From the NCBI RefSeq assembly GCF_947179515.1, contig NC_067472.1:82958291-83022290 (forward strand): a DNA stretch of 64,000 nt. Reading direction: 5' to 3'. A program made the position numbers and the translations under genes. Positions 52,530-63,328 of the stretch are shown here, in pieces. The notes under the pieces were generated by a model that had not been told where the DNA came from, made no database searches, and worked only from the letters and a program-made list of their open reading frames with translations. The DNA comes from Apodemus sylvaticus (taxonomy: Eukaryota; Chordata; Mammalia; Rodentia; Muridae). The first letter of the stretch is position 1; every line of letters starts with the position of its first letter.

Positions 52530-53540
52530 TTAGAGCTCTGGCCACTGAAGAAGAATGTGGACAGTTAATAGAAGGTAGTTTTTAGGGACCCTCCAAGCCC
52601 TAGGGTCTCAAGGCTTAGTTAGGGTTTTACTGCTGTGAACAGACACCATGACCAATGCAAGTTCTATAAAAGACAATATTTAATTGGGTCTGGCTTACAG
52701 GCTCAGTGGTTTAGTCCATTGTCATCAAGGCAGAAACATGGCAGCATCCAGGCAGATACGGTGCAGGAGGAGCTAAGAATTCTACATCTTTATCTGAAGG
52801 CTGCTTGTAGAAGAAGATTGACTTCCAGGCAACTAAGGTGAGGGTCTTAAGCCCACACCCACAGTGACACACCTACTCCAACAAGGCCATACCTCCTAAT
52901 AGGGTCACTCCCTCTGCCAATCATATACTAACCATCACAGTGTACCTCAGATCAAATACCTAGGTTACAACCTAGAGGAAGGAAAGCAAACACTTTCCCA
53001 TGACCATATTTCAGCCACCCTGAAAATCTCTGCCCCCACACTAACTTGTGGGCCATTGTGTTACTGTTGGCTATGAGATAAAGGGATTTTCTTTGATAGC
53101 CAAGCCCTGCTATGCTAGTACTGGAGTGGGATGGCATGCAGCTTTTGGAATGGACTGAGACTGAGTAGAGGGCCTTCAAAGCCTTGAAAAAGACCCTGGT
53201 GTCTGCCCTATACTTCTCCACTGCAGACATTCCATTTGCATGTGGATGAAGCCGGAAGCATTCCCTAGGGGGCCTCATGTAAACCCTGGGACCATGGAAA
53301 GACCAGTGACATATCTGTTCAAGCTGGCATGTCTAAGGGTCATAGTTGCCACTTCCCTGCTAGTACAAGAAGCTGACAAATGAACCAGGCAAGAGCTGTT
53401 CCTGACAGCCCCACATTCTGTGGAGACCCTCTTGAGGGGAGCACTGGAGAGATAGATACGTAATGCCCTGGTGACCCAATACCAAGCCTTGTTTCTGAAT
53501 CAACCCCACATTTGTTTCCACAAGGCATCAGCCCTCAACC
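52530..53540 (+). pseudogene. pol relic: reverse transcriptase C-terminal part
   Basis: Broken frames read as the thumb and connection of a gamma-type reverse transcriptase: a YLGYNLEEGK block after 52945, a 'LRLSRGPSKP'-like region near 53160 and the 'TFHKASALNH' stretch near 53520. The polymerase core with its YxDD box is not found, pointing to an internal deletion joining capsid to thumb. An LTR at 52611-52939 splits the relic. Confidence 0.72.
52611..52939 (-). mobile_element. MT-type LTR inserted in the RT relic
   Basis: 'cttagttagggttttactgc' to 'tatactaaccatcaca'; family mates at 39896 and 37792. The proviral pol sense continues across it. Confidence 0.88.
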
Positions 53541-54090
53541 ATGCCAACTGTCCTGCCAGATAATGGTCCTGCAGGGTCCCAGCATGACTCTGTTGAGGTC
53601 CAGTTTATCAGGATTAATCTGAGTGATGTATTATTGGTGGCACCAAAAAAGGCATTGTTCACAGATGGGAGCAGTTTCATCCAAGATGAGGTCAGGTATG
53701 TAGAGGCAGTGGTGATGACCCAAGATAAGACTACTGTGCACAATCTTTAAACAGAGAAACCTTAGTCCAAGGATCTGAGAATTTAGATTTAACTAAAGCA
53801 CTCTGCTGGGGGAAAGATAAAGCTATCCTATATACACTGATATCAGATATGTTTTCATCATAGCCAATGTCCATGGGTCTCTATTACAGGAAAAGAGGAT
53901 TGCTAACCTCAGCAGAAAAAGAAATAAAAAATAGAGAAGAAATCTTAGCCCTACTGGAAGCTATCTGATTACCCAAGATGGTGGCCATTGTCCATTGCAA
54001 ACATCAAAAGGGAGATTCTCTAGAAGCCAGAGGCAACAGAGTGGCTGACTTAGCCACTTGGGAATTAGCCTGAGAATCAGGGGGCCCCTC
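53541..54090 (+). pseudogene. pol relic: RNase H domain
   Basis: An FTDGSSFIQD start (53655-53690) marks the first catalytic Asp region of retroviral RNase H. A 'KREEILALLEA'-like segment follows near 53940, and a KHQKGDSLEARGN-type end near 54000. Stops interrupt the frame at several points. Confidence 0.78.
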
Positions 54091-55290
54091 CAAGTTGTGA
54101 TAGCCCTGCCAGGGTCGTTCACACATAATAGACTTAGATCTGGGTCATTTGGAGCCTGGTTTACTGGACAGCCTGGAATGCAGTAATACACTCTGGGGTG
54201 AATTTGACTGGGTAAAACAAGGACTCTCCAAACAGGATGCAAAAGGATGGTAGATGCTGCCAGAGGACAGACCCATCCTTCTAGTGAGTCTGGGAAGGCA
54301 ACTGGTTATGGATTCCCACCAAACCACCCACCTAGGGGACACGAAAACTGCTTTACTCCTGCAGTATGTTCCAAATTTGGAAAGCCTGATTAAGGACATC
54401 TATGCTCAGATACACCCCAAAGGAGGAAGGAAGATCCCACAAGGGATCCAGGCTTGAGGAAATGGGCCTGGGGAACAATAGGAGCTGGAATTTACTGAAA
54501 GTGGGCCTACTGTTTTAGGCTATAAATATTTGCTTGTGTTTGTGGACACCTTATCAGGATGGGGAGAGGCCTACCCTACCCAAACAGAGACTGCTCCAAT
54601 AGTTACTAAGAATCTTCTTGAGGAAATAATTGATAGGCCTTCACTGCTTCTAGCTTTGAGGTCTGACAATGGCCTGGACTTCATGGCCAAAGTGTTTAAA
54701 AAAAAATCAAACAAAGGTATTAAATATTAATTAGAAATTATATTGTGCATGTAGGCCCCAGAACTCTAAGTTTATCTTACCTTGGAAAGATAAATGAAAT
54801 TCTTAAGGAGACTCTGACTAAACTAGTCCTGAAAACTAGCAAAAAAATTGGGCTCTGCTCAGGATCTGGTGTACTCTTTTTTGAGAAGGGCATACTCCTT
54901 TTGGAGTGAAGTTTAGGAAACTGCTTTCCATGCTCCCTAAATTCTGAGATAGCATCTTCTCAAGTCCTTGTAAGTTTTGCAGGAAGCTTACCAGGCCATT
55001 GACTGGACTGGGACAATCTTTCCATATCCTACCTCTGAACCTGACCACCAATTCCATCCAGGAGACTTGGTTTGTATGAAGAGGACACCAGTGCAATCAT
55101 CCTTATCTCTCTAGATTCTGTCAAAGTAGCTGATGTCATCTCTTGAAAAAAGGCCACTGAGGACAAGAATAGAAGAACCATCATTTGGACCTTGGCTTTC
55201 TTAAAGATAAGACTGACCAGAGTTTACTGCTTCAAGATACACAATCTCTATCAGTCCCAAACCTTGCTATAGGAATTCAGAAAAACAAGG
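54091..55290 (+). pseudogene. pol relic: integrase
   Basis: The zinc-finger region shows HQTTHLGDTKT (about 54320). The core has VFVDTLSGWGEAYP (54535-54580) and RSDNGLDF (54660-54685), which hold the first two acidic residues of the DDE triad. After 54730 the frame is riddled with stops. A C-terminal beta-barrel-like stretch (FHPGDLVCMKR) appears near 55050. Integrase inserts viral DNA into host chromosomes; this one cannot be active. Confidence 0.82.
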
Positions 55291-55299
55291 GATAGGAAA

Positions 55300-55626
55300 C
55301 TCTTTCTTTTGGGTGGACCTCTGCTCTTTTATGTCCCTTCTAGGGGTGGAACAATATGGTTTAAGAAAAGAATGGGGGTCAGAAAATCAGGTTATATAAG
55401 TGACTGGCTATTGAAAGGTCTTCATGGATTACAATTTTATTCATGCTTTGCTAAGGATAAGGTGCCTATATCTCATCCTCATCCTCAAATTACTGGATTT
55501 GCTTGTCTGACTAAATGTGCCTCCCCCGATTCACTGGAAAACCACACTCCCACTCTATGCATATTGGTCTATGTTATCCCCCAGGAATATGCCTATAATG
55601 GAGAAGAAGGGAGAGCTCATATTGGC
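55300..55626 (+). pseudogene. Probable env surface-subunit relic
   Basis: A 117-codon frame (55309-55662) lies where env SU is expected, between integrase and TM. It is Cys-, Pro- and Ser-containing, but I cannot align it confidently. Most of SU would have to be deleted. Confidence 0.35.
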
Positions 55627-55649
55627 TGTGCTAGACAGTTTTATGTTAA

Positions 55650-56375
55650 TATGGTAGTTTGAATATGCTTGGCCCAGCGCAAGTTGGAGGTGTGACCTCA
55701 TTGGAAGAAGTGTGTCACTGTAGGTGTGGGCTTTAAGATTCTCCTTCTAACTATGTAGGAGCCAGTATTCTCCTAGAGGCCTTCAGATAAAGATGTAGAA
55801 CTCTTATCTCCTTCTGCACCATGCCTGTTTGAATAGTGCCATGCCCCAGAAAATATGATGATAACAAACTGAACCTCTGAACCTGTAAACCAACCCCAAC
55901 TAAATGTTGTCCTTATAATAGTTGCCTTGGTCATGGTGTCTGTCTTAGTCAGGGTTTCTATTCTTGCACAAACATCATGACCAAGAAGCAAGTTGGGGAG
56001 GAAAGGGTTTATTGAGCTTACACTTCCATGTTGCAGTTCATCAATAAAGGAAGTCAGGACTGGAACTCAAGCAGGTCAGGAAGCAGGAGCTGATGCAGAG
56101 GCCATGGAGGGATGTTTCTTACTGGCTTGCTTCCCCTGGCTTGCTCAGCCTGCTCTCTTATAGAACCCAAGAACACCAGCCCAGAGATAGTACCACCCAC
56201 AAAGGGCCCTTCCCTCTTGATCACTGATTGAGAAAATGCTCCACAGCTAGATCTCATGGAGGCACTTCCCCAACTGAAGCTCCTTTCTCTGTGATAACTC
56301 CAACCTGTGCCAAGTTGACACACAAAACCAGCCAGTACAGTGTCTGTTCACAGCAGTAAAACCCTAACTAAGACA
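55650..56375 (+). mobile_element. LTR 2: MT-type LTR nested in LTR 1
   Basis: 'tatggtagtttgaatatgct' to 'aaaaccctaactaagaca', with the 5' TG mutated to TA. Target duplication gttaa (55645-55649) and gtcaa (56376-56380), one mismatch. Interrupted by LTR 3. Confidence 0.88.
55941..56339 (-). mobile_element. LTR 3: solo LTR nested in LTR 2
   Basis: 'tgtcttagtcagggtttcta' to 'aaaaccagccagtaca', 399 bp. Perfect 5-bp target duplication gtgtc at 55936-55940 and 56340-56344. Confidence 0.96.
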
Positions 56376-56754
56376 GTCAACTTGGCCCAAGCTAAGGTCA
56401 TCTGAGAGGAGGGAACCTCAAGAAAATACCTATATAAGATTGGGTTGTAAGCAAAACTGTAGGATATTTTTTTAAATTAGTGACTGATGGAGAAGGGCCT
56501 AGCCTATTGTGAGTGGTCTAATCCCTGGGCTGATGCTCCTGGGTTCTATAAGAAAGTAGGCTAAGTAAACCACAAGGAGCAAGTCAGTAAGCAGCACTCC
56601 TCTATGGCCTCTACATTAGCTCCTGCCTCGAGGTTCTTGCCTGTTTTAGTTCCTGTCCTGATGAACAGTGATATGGAAGTATAAGCTAAGTAAATTCTTT
56701 CTTTCCCAACTTGCTTAAGGTTTCAGAGTAGCAATGGAAATCCTAACGAAGACA

Positions 56755-56938
56755 TTGACCTTGACTCAATGTTAATGAAGGTCAAACAGGCCCTAATTTT
56801 GATCCTGATCTTAGTAGCAGGGCAAAGACAGTCCTGTGCAACTGCCATAGGCACCTCAGGCTTGCTTATTAAGGAATCAAAACTTAGGGAACTCAATTCC
56901 CAGATAGACTTAGACCTAAGCCACTTGGAAAATTAATT
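56755..56938 (+). pseudogene. env TM relic, N-terminal part
   Basis: A hydrophobic stretch (about 56795-56830) and a following short heptad-like segment (LNSQIDLDLSHLEN) fit the region before and after the fusion peptide of a retroviral transmembrane subunit. Frame breaks are present. Confidence 0.5.
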
Positions 56939-57146
56939 AATTCTTTCTTTCTTCTTTCTTTTTTCTTCCTTCTCTCCTTTCTTCCTTCCTTTCTCTTTTT
57001 CTTCCTTCCTTCCTTTCTCTTTTCTTTCCTTCCTTCCTTCCTTCCTTCCTTCCTTCCTTCCTTCCTTCCTTCCTTCCTTCCTTTCTTCCTTTCTCCTTTT
57101 CCTTTTCTTTTCTTTTTTCTTGTTTCCTTTTTCTTTATTTCCTCTT
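56939..57146. repeat. (TTCC/CTTT)n pyrimidine tract
   Basis: Two hundred bases of TTCC and CTTT repeats. It is contiguous with the tail of the B1 to its right and probably expanded from it. Confidence 0.93.
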
Positions 57147-57295
57147 TTTTTTTTTTTTAAAGACAGTGTTTCTCTGTGTAGTCCTGAGGATCCTAGAACT
57201 TGCTCATTAGACCAGGCTGGATCAAAATCAGAGATCATCAGTCTCTGCTTCCAAAGTACTAGGATTAAAGATATGGGGTATCATACCCTACAGGG
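57147..57295 (-). mobile_element. B1 SINE in the env TM relic
   Basis: 'cagtgtttctctgtgtagtc', 'tagaccaggctggatcaaaa' and 'gtactaggattaaagatatg'. Confidence 0.82.
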
Positions 57296-57479
57296 AATTT
57301 TATTTCTAAGCTGGAGAGCCAAGTTAACTTCCTTGAAAAGGTAGTCTTGCTGAACTGAAGAACACTAGACCTCCTCTTTATGAAACAGGTGGAACTTGCA
57401 TGGCCTTAAGAGAAACTTACTGTTTGCTTGCCAACCAGCCAATGGTAATTAGGGAAAATTTCACCATGGTCAAAGAAAC

Positions 57480-57559
<80 letters not shown>

Positions 57560-57838
57560 GAAAGGAAGAAAGAAAGAAGGCATAGATGAATTGACAATTT
57601 GTATCAGTTTCTGTTTATCCCCATGGCTAACTACCTTATCACTGGCAATAGACCTTTGATTCTTATTCTGATCAGGCTAATAGTGAGGCTTTGCACCCTC
57701 AACTTCATGGTTAACTAAGCTACTGATCTCTAGGACCAATTATGCCCTCCTAGAACAGGATGAATGAAGTTTGACTTATGCCTACAAAAACAGTGAGGAA
57801 TGTGACAGAGCCAGAGAGTAAGGGTGTTTCTTTCATCA
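57296..57838 (+). pseudogene. env TM relic, ectodomain and membrane anchor
   Basis: Codons from about 57300 continue the heptad region, then LDLLFMKQ, then a CMALRETYC motif near 57400: a CX6CC-type element whose first paired Cys reads Tyr. After the GA tract, a hydrophobic LILILIRLIV run (about 57650-57685) looks like the membrane anchor. One stop precedes the Cys motif. In relatives TM drives membrane fusion; here it is broken. Confidence 0.62.
57482..57556. repeat. (GA)n microsatellite in env relic
   Basis: About 37 GA units. Confidence 0.97.
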
Positions 57839-58245
57839 TGTGTTCTTGCTGAGGCCATTTTAGGTTTCACTAGAATTTGATCTCCTTAATGGAGAATCCC
57901 ATAGAAAATTATCCAACTGCCTTCTAGGAGCCTAAAGTCAAAGTGCCCTAGCTAATTTATCTTAGCTTCTGTTAACCTGTTTGATTGTTCTGAAGCCCTT
58001 CCAGCTAACTGCTTATCTTAGCTTCTGTCAAACTGCTTGCTTATGCAAAGCACCCCTGCCTCTGATTCCCAGAAGCTGCAGAACAAGGTGCTAGGACATG
58101 GTTTCTGCCTTCAGAAACCCTGTGCTCTGGACACTTTGTGCTACTCTCAGGACCTGAATATCTGAGTATAGTCCCAGCTATTTGTAATACAAACCTGGCT
58201 ATAAAATGTGTCTTAGTGGTTATCTCTGGTGGGCTCCTTCTAACA
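57839..58245 (+). repeat. Proviral 3' LTR
   Basis: Starts 'tgtgttcttgctgaggccat' and ends 'gggctccttctaaca'. It has a 'ggctataaaatgtg' TATA-like box near 58200. A purine-rich stretch (gacagagccagagagtaagg) lies just upstream, where a polypurine tract would be. Confidence 0.83.
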
Positions 58246-58424
58246 AAGGTATGGCAAGTTGGTGGCCTTTGAGGCCTTTCTTCTCCAATGGCTGACTTTT
58301 CCCTGTTTTTCCTTGGTCTTCACCTTACTGTGTGCCTGTGTTAATTCTTGTAAAAATTTTCGTATCCTGTTAGATAAGTATAGTTAATCTACACTTTAAA
58401 AATATTTTCTTCTCTTCACTTATC

Positions 58425-58548
58425 TCTTTCTCTGTCTTTGAAATAGTGTTTCACAACTATTTCAATAACCTGGAGTATACTTAAACTCTCAGTCTTCCAG
58501 CCCTAGCCCCCTGAGTTCTGAAATTAAAGGTGTGTTACCTTCCTTAAG
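58425..58548 (-). mobile_element. Degenerate B1-like SINE
   Basis: 'gaaatagtgtttcacaacta' and 'cccctgagttctgaaattaa' with 'aggtgtgttac' at the right. Confidence 0.42.
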
Positions 58549-58599
58549 ATCTCAAGATTCTATTTTTTTTTAAAAAAATGCATGTGTGTGTATGAGTCA

Positions 58600-58972
58600 C
58601 ATGCATGTGTGTGTGTGGGTGTGTGTGTGTGTGTTTGTATCGAGAACATAAGCTGATTTGGATGTTTTCCTCAGTTCTTCATTTTTTGCTGAGACAGGGT
58701 TTCTCTGTATAGCCCTCACTGTCCTGGAACTCACCCTGTAGACCAGGCTGGTCCTTCGTTGTTCTTAATCTTATCTTTTCTTCAGTCAAGGTCTCTCACT
58801 GAGCCTGGAGCTCACTGATTGGCTAGTTTGGTTGGTCAGTGAGCTGCAGGACCCATCTGTCTCTTACTCCTCTGGACTGGGATTTCATGGGTGGTGGAGA
58901 TCCAAATCTAGGTCTGCAGGCTTGCATGGCAGCCATTTTATTGATTAAACAATTTCCCAGCTCTTCATTTTT
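58600..58972 (-). mobile_element. B4 SINE carrying a B1 fragment
   Basis: TG-rich tail, 'ttggatgttttcctcagttc', then 'caaggtctctcactgagcct', 'ggtggagatccaaatctagg' and 'gcttgcatggcagccatttt'. A young-looking B1 piece ('gagacagggtttctctgtat' to 'gtagaccaggctggtc') interrupts it at about 58690-58754. Confidence 0.75.
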
Positions 58973-60065
58973 TTCCTCCTTCTCCTCCTCCTTCTGAACC
59001 TCCTCCTCTTCTCTTTTTGGTGCTGGGGAGTAAACCCTGAATCTTGCAAATATTGAGCACTAATATTTTCTTGAATATTCTGTTTTTTTTGGGGGGGGGG
59101 GCAAAGTTTTGCCAAGTAGCCAGGGCTGCCTCAAACATATAATGTTATTGTTTTGGGCATGCACTGCCAAGGCTTGCTTTTACTTGAAAATGAAAAGCTT
59201 TGAATGTCTCAGCTCCTGAACAGGGAAACAGATTCCCCCTTCCTCTGCCTTTTTGTTCTATCCAAATCTTCAAAGGTTCGGGAGGATGCGGCCCACATTG
59301 GTGAGGGTGGCTCTTCCTCACTCAGTCTACTGATTCAAATGCTAATTTATTCCGGAAACACCCTCACAGACACACCCTGAGAGGATTACACAAGGCAGGA
59401 ATACCAGGAAATAGGAACCAAGACTCCAACAGAAGCTTCTTGTCACCCCAGGATATACTTTGTAATAGAACAAATAAGGTCAGTACAGACTCACATGGGA
59501 AATACCCAGGATACATTGCTAGGTTAAAAACAGAAAGAGACAAAGCCATGTATGGCATTATATGTCATATAAAAAATAGCGCATATACAATGTAAAGTTT
59601 TAAAAAATAGATCTTCATAGAAAATACCTGGAACGTGCCCAAAGATTATCATCATTTAATCTTGAATTTTTGGTTACCTATATTGTTAATGTCTTAAAAA
59701 TGATAATGAATTCATGTTCCATGCAATTAAAAGTAATTTTCAAAGAATAAATAGGGCAAGCCATTGTGAGTGTGGCAGATGAAGGCAATAGAAGTAACAT
59801 GGCACCAGGGGTGATGGGAACAACGGGATGAAGGAAGGGGTGTGTGGGAGGCAAAAGCCCAGTGGTCTCATAGCATGCAGAGAGGAGGGCATCTGGGATG
59901 ACTTTAAGGTTTCCAGTTTATGTGACTAGGTTCTGGTTGTTTAATTAGAGGGCATGCTTTTTGGAAGAGTTAAGGTGGGGCAAGGTAACCATCCAAACTC
60001 TTAACAACCTCCTTTATGCTTAAGGCAAGGCATATGGAGGAGAGATGTAATGCTTCATCTCATTA
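58973..60065. other. Unique DNA with weak SINE fragments
   Basis: 59016-59065 resembles an ID fragment. 59080-59190, with a G-run at 59089-59101, resembles a degraded B1. The rest is unrecognised. Confidence 0.4.
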
Positions 60066-60413
60066 AAAATGTGACTGATTTTAGAATCGCCATGGTAACA
60101 CACCTCTGAGTCTATCTGTGAGGATGTTGCCAGAGAGGTTTAAATAAGGACGGAAGCCCCACCTTGGAAGTGGGCAGCACCATCTCATGAGTGGGTCTCT
60201 CTCTGAATAAGAAGGAAAACGCAAGCTGGGTACCAGCGTTCATCTCGCTCTGCTGTATGGGTGCAATGTGACAAGGGTCTCACTCTCTGCCTGACATCAT
60301 AATGGACTGTCCCCTGTCATCCTGTGACCCCAAAATAAATCCTTCCTTCATTCCTTAGGTTGCTTTTGTCAAGTATTTTTGTCTCAATGATGAGAAAACT
60401 AACCAGTATAGGA
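60066..60413 (+). mobile_element. MaLR-type LTR
   Basis: 'gattttagaatcgccatggt', 'gttgccagagaggtttaaat', 'gaccccaaaataaatccttc' and 'agaaaactaaccagtata'. AATAAA lies 60-70 bp before the end. Confidence 0.8.
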
Positions 60414-60940
60414 GAGAGAAAAATTTCTACTCTCTGACAATTGAGTGTGGGAAATAAATGATGATAAGTTAACAGGTAGAAATGATATGCATATGCACAG
60501 GACTGTCACCCAGTGTGAGACTCAAGGGATGTCTAGATGACTGAAGTTCTTATAGCATCATAGCTATAGAAAGGAACACTAGCTCAGGGCTTGGAGGTGG
60601 GAACAAGTTTTGGAAGAGATAAGAAGAGAAAAATGTATGGTGAGTTTGGGTTGTCTTTAAACAACACCTGCCTGCCATATATTATAGGTTCTATCTGGGA
60701 ACACATGAAGGCACAGAAGGCCATATCCAGATTCAGGGTGCATTGACCAGATTGGGTTCTGTAGCTATGTTCTGACGTCCAACAAGAATAAACATGTTTT
60801 ATAAATTGAATGTAAATGTTTGTCACCAGAGGCAGAAAAAACACACCCAAGAATAATCCAGGAAATAAAAATCTCCTGAGGTAAAAGGCTCTCTGCGGCT
60901 TCTCTCACAGTTCCTCAAGGCCTTGTTCACATGGGTCCTC
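60414..60940. other. Unique DNA
   Basis: No recognised feature. Confidence 0.42.
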
Positions 60941-61040
60941 CTCCTCCTTCTTCTTCTTCTTCTTCTTCTTCTTCTTCTTCTTCTTCTTCTTCTTCTTCTT
61001 CTTCTTCTTCTTCTTCTTCTTCTTCTTCTTCTTCTTCTTT
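60941..61040. repeat. (CTT)n microsatellite
   Basis: (CCT)n then about 30 CTT units; a long triplet tract of the GAA/TTC class. Confidence 0.97.
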
Positions 61041-62074
61041 ACTGTGTTCTGTCAAAAACAGGTAACTAAAATGATTGGATTATATAGGAATCTGCAGCCA
61101 GGGGAAGGCAGCCCAGCCCCTGCACTGGAGAAGTTTAGGGTAGGGGTAGGTATGCTAGCTGTGACAGGTAGGGACTGAGGGATGCTCTGAGAACCTGGTG
61201 GCCAGGTCTTCCTTGATATGTTAAATAAGGTGCCTGAGTCATTTGTCCCAGGATATGAGACTTAACAGTTGTGAGTTAATTTTTCTTTGTTTATAATATT
61301 TTTCAAGGAGGGGTATACAAAAATTTTCATTTTTAGAGGATTGATCTTTAGGCAGATAAAGAGACCTCAGAAAGGAAGCTTTCCTTATGTATGTATTGGG
61401 AGAGAAAAATGGGTGAGAGACAGGAGAGAAGAGGGTTAGAGAGACTGCTACCAGATTCAAGTGTGACTGCTCCCTGCTTGAAAGTCAATACCCAGGAAGG
61501 TGGGAAGGCAATTAGGGTTATTCAAGGGCTTCTGGAAGGTGAGGGAAGGGCTTTTTTTGGTATAAAAAAATTAAAAAGCTATTTTGAGAAATAATTTTCT
61601 TTCTGTCTAACTTTCCTGCCCCATACCAAAGGAAGCTGGACAAGGACTTCCAGTTCCTGAACTGCCCTTTTCCCTTTGAGCTCACTAGCCAGCCGTGTCC
61701 GACTGTGACATCAAGCTCTACCACTTGGACGAGTGGTCGTCACCACATACGTACATAGTACATACATCAGGGGTAAAGACAGAAACTGCCTTCTCAAGCA
61801 CGCTTCCTACACTGTTTTAGGTCTTGATGTGCCTTTTTAATAAAAAGAATTGCCTTGCTGGGCCACTTTGGCACTATTAGTTTCTTCTGTGTGATATCCA
61901 GATTTTTGTTTGTTTCTAACACCGAGGGAACCCAAGTACACTAGGAGGCTTTTACAGGAAGGGAAACTGAACACAGTGAGACAATGGGCAGGAAATCCTG
62001 TGATGCTGGGCCAGAACATTCTAAACCGGCCTTGACTTCTTAGGGCTGGTTCCTGTTCTTCTTTAGAGAAACAT
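61041..62074. other. Unique DNA
   Basis: No repeat or exon recognised. Confidence 0.45.
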
Positions 62075-62990
62075 TTTTTTTTAAATTAAAAGTTAATTGT
62101 TATTAATTCTTTGAAAATATATGAACAATGTATTTTGATCATATTTAACCCTCTCAGAACTGCCCTTATACCCACCCACCCAACTTTGTGTCCCCCTTTA
62201 AAAACAAAACAAACAAAATAAAACATCGAATCTGATATGTGCTGTCCATATTTTGATCCATTCTTGAATGCTGGAGCACATTCAAGACCTGCCAGGCCCA
62301 CACTCCCCCAGCAGCTATCAACGGCCAATCACTCCGCAGGCAGGGGTGCTCGGCATGCCTACCCTCCCACCCGCACCCTGGCCCTGAATGTGGGGATTTG
62401 GTCCAGCCTTAGCTTACTCAAGTCTCCTGCATGCTTCACAACTCCCGTTTCCCTGACGTTCACCACTTCTGGTCCTTCTTCCACACCGATCCCTTAGGAC
62501 CGGAAGGCGAGGGCATGGCGTAGCTCCATGTATGGCTGAGCATCCCACAGGCTCTCATTCTCTGCACACTGTCCAGTCATGTGTCTCTGTTCTAATCACC
62601 ATCTACTGCAAAAAGAAGGTTCCCTGGCGAGGACTGAGAGATGCACTAATCCATGTGCAAACAACAGTAAGTCCATGTGAGTCAGTTTAGCACTATGTCC
62701 ATTTAGCAGGAGAATAGATAGATTGGTAGTAGATTGGTGGTGGATAGGGCCTATAACCTGTCTACTTGCAGGTTCTTGGCTCTCAACATATGGATTTTCA
62801 GTAACTTCAACCTTTCAGTAATGTACATGCCTTGTATTAGTTGGAGCACAGGACTTGAATGAGGAGAGGCATTGCCCATGTTAGTGTAGTCTGACAGTCA
62901 TCAGATATATCCTGGGTTATATCCTATAGCTCTGAAAGGTTATGCAGCAGTCAGCATCTTAATCCTTAGAATTAGAGTCCTGGGCAAGAG
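62075..62990 (-). mobile_element. L1 (Lx-type) 3' UTR
   Basis: 'caatgtattttgatcatatt', 'ccacccaacttttgtg'-like block, 'ccatctactgcaaaaagaag' and 'actatgtccatttagcagga' appear in family order; T-rich left end. Confidence 0.82.
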
Positions 62991-63046
62991 AGAGGAAGCC
63001 AGAAAATAACTTGACAAGGAATGGGTGCTATGACGCTGTCATTCTT

Positions 63047-63214
63047 TTTTTTTGTTTTTATTTTTGTTTTTGTTTTTTCGAGACAGGGTTTCTCTGTGTA
63101 GCCCTGGCTGTCCTGGAACTTACTCTGTAGACCAGGTTGGCCTCGAACTCAGAAATCCGCCTGCCTCTGCCTCCCGAGTGCTGGGATTACAGGTGTGTGC
63201 CACCACTGCCTGGC
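63047..63214 (-). mobile_element. B1 SINE
   Basis: T-rich tail to 'ccaccactgcctggc'. Target duplication gacgctgtcattctt (63032-63046) and gatgctatcattctt (63215-63229), two mismatches. Confidence 0.95.
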
Positions 63215-63280
63215 GATGCTATCATTCTTAAGATCTCTTGTCATGGGAAACTGCTATATTTAGGGCATAATTTTCTGGAC

Positions 63281-63282
<2 letters not shown>

Positions 63283-63326
<44 letters not shown>
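63283..63326. repeat. (CA)n microsatellite
   Basis: About 22 CA units. Confidence 0.97.

Positions 63327-63328
<2 letters not shown>

Larger units (their letters stand above)
55627..56754 (+). mobile_element. LTR 1: MaLR-type LTR in env, carrying two further LTRs
   Basis: Left end 'tgtgctagacagttttatg'; right end 'tggaaatcctaacgaagaca'. Target duplication ttggc (55622-55626) and ttgac (56755-56759), one mismatch. Own sequence is 55627-55649 plus 56376-56754. Confidence 0.85.
50186..58245 (+). mobile_element. Decayed gammaretrovirus-like provirus (ERV class I)
   Basis: Two diverged direct LTRs (50186-50568 and 57839-58245) bound relics of gag, pol and env in retroviral order. A site resembling the 3' end of glutamine tRNA follows the 5' LTR. 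All frames are broken by stops, shifts, deletions and later insertions (LTRs at 52611-52939 and 55627-56754, a B1, a pyrimidine tract and a GA tract). Clearly non-functional. Class is inferred from the primer site, integrase and TM features. Confidence 0.87.

Noticed and set aside
54530..54730. Open integrase stretch that might suggest a domesticated gene
   Set aside because: Only about 66 codons are open and stops crowd both sides, so domestication is not supported.
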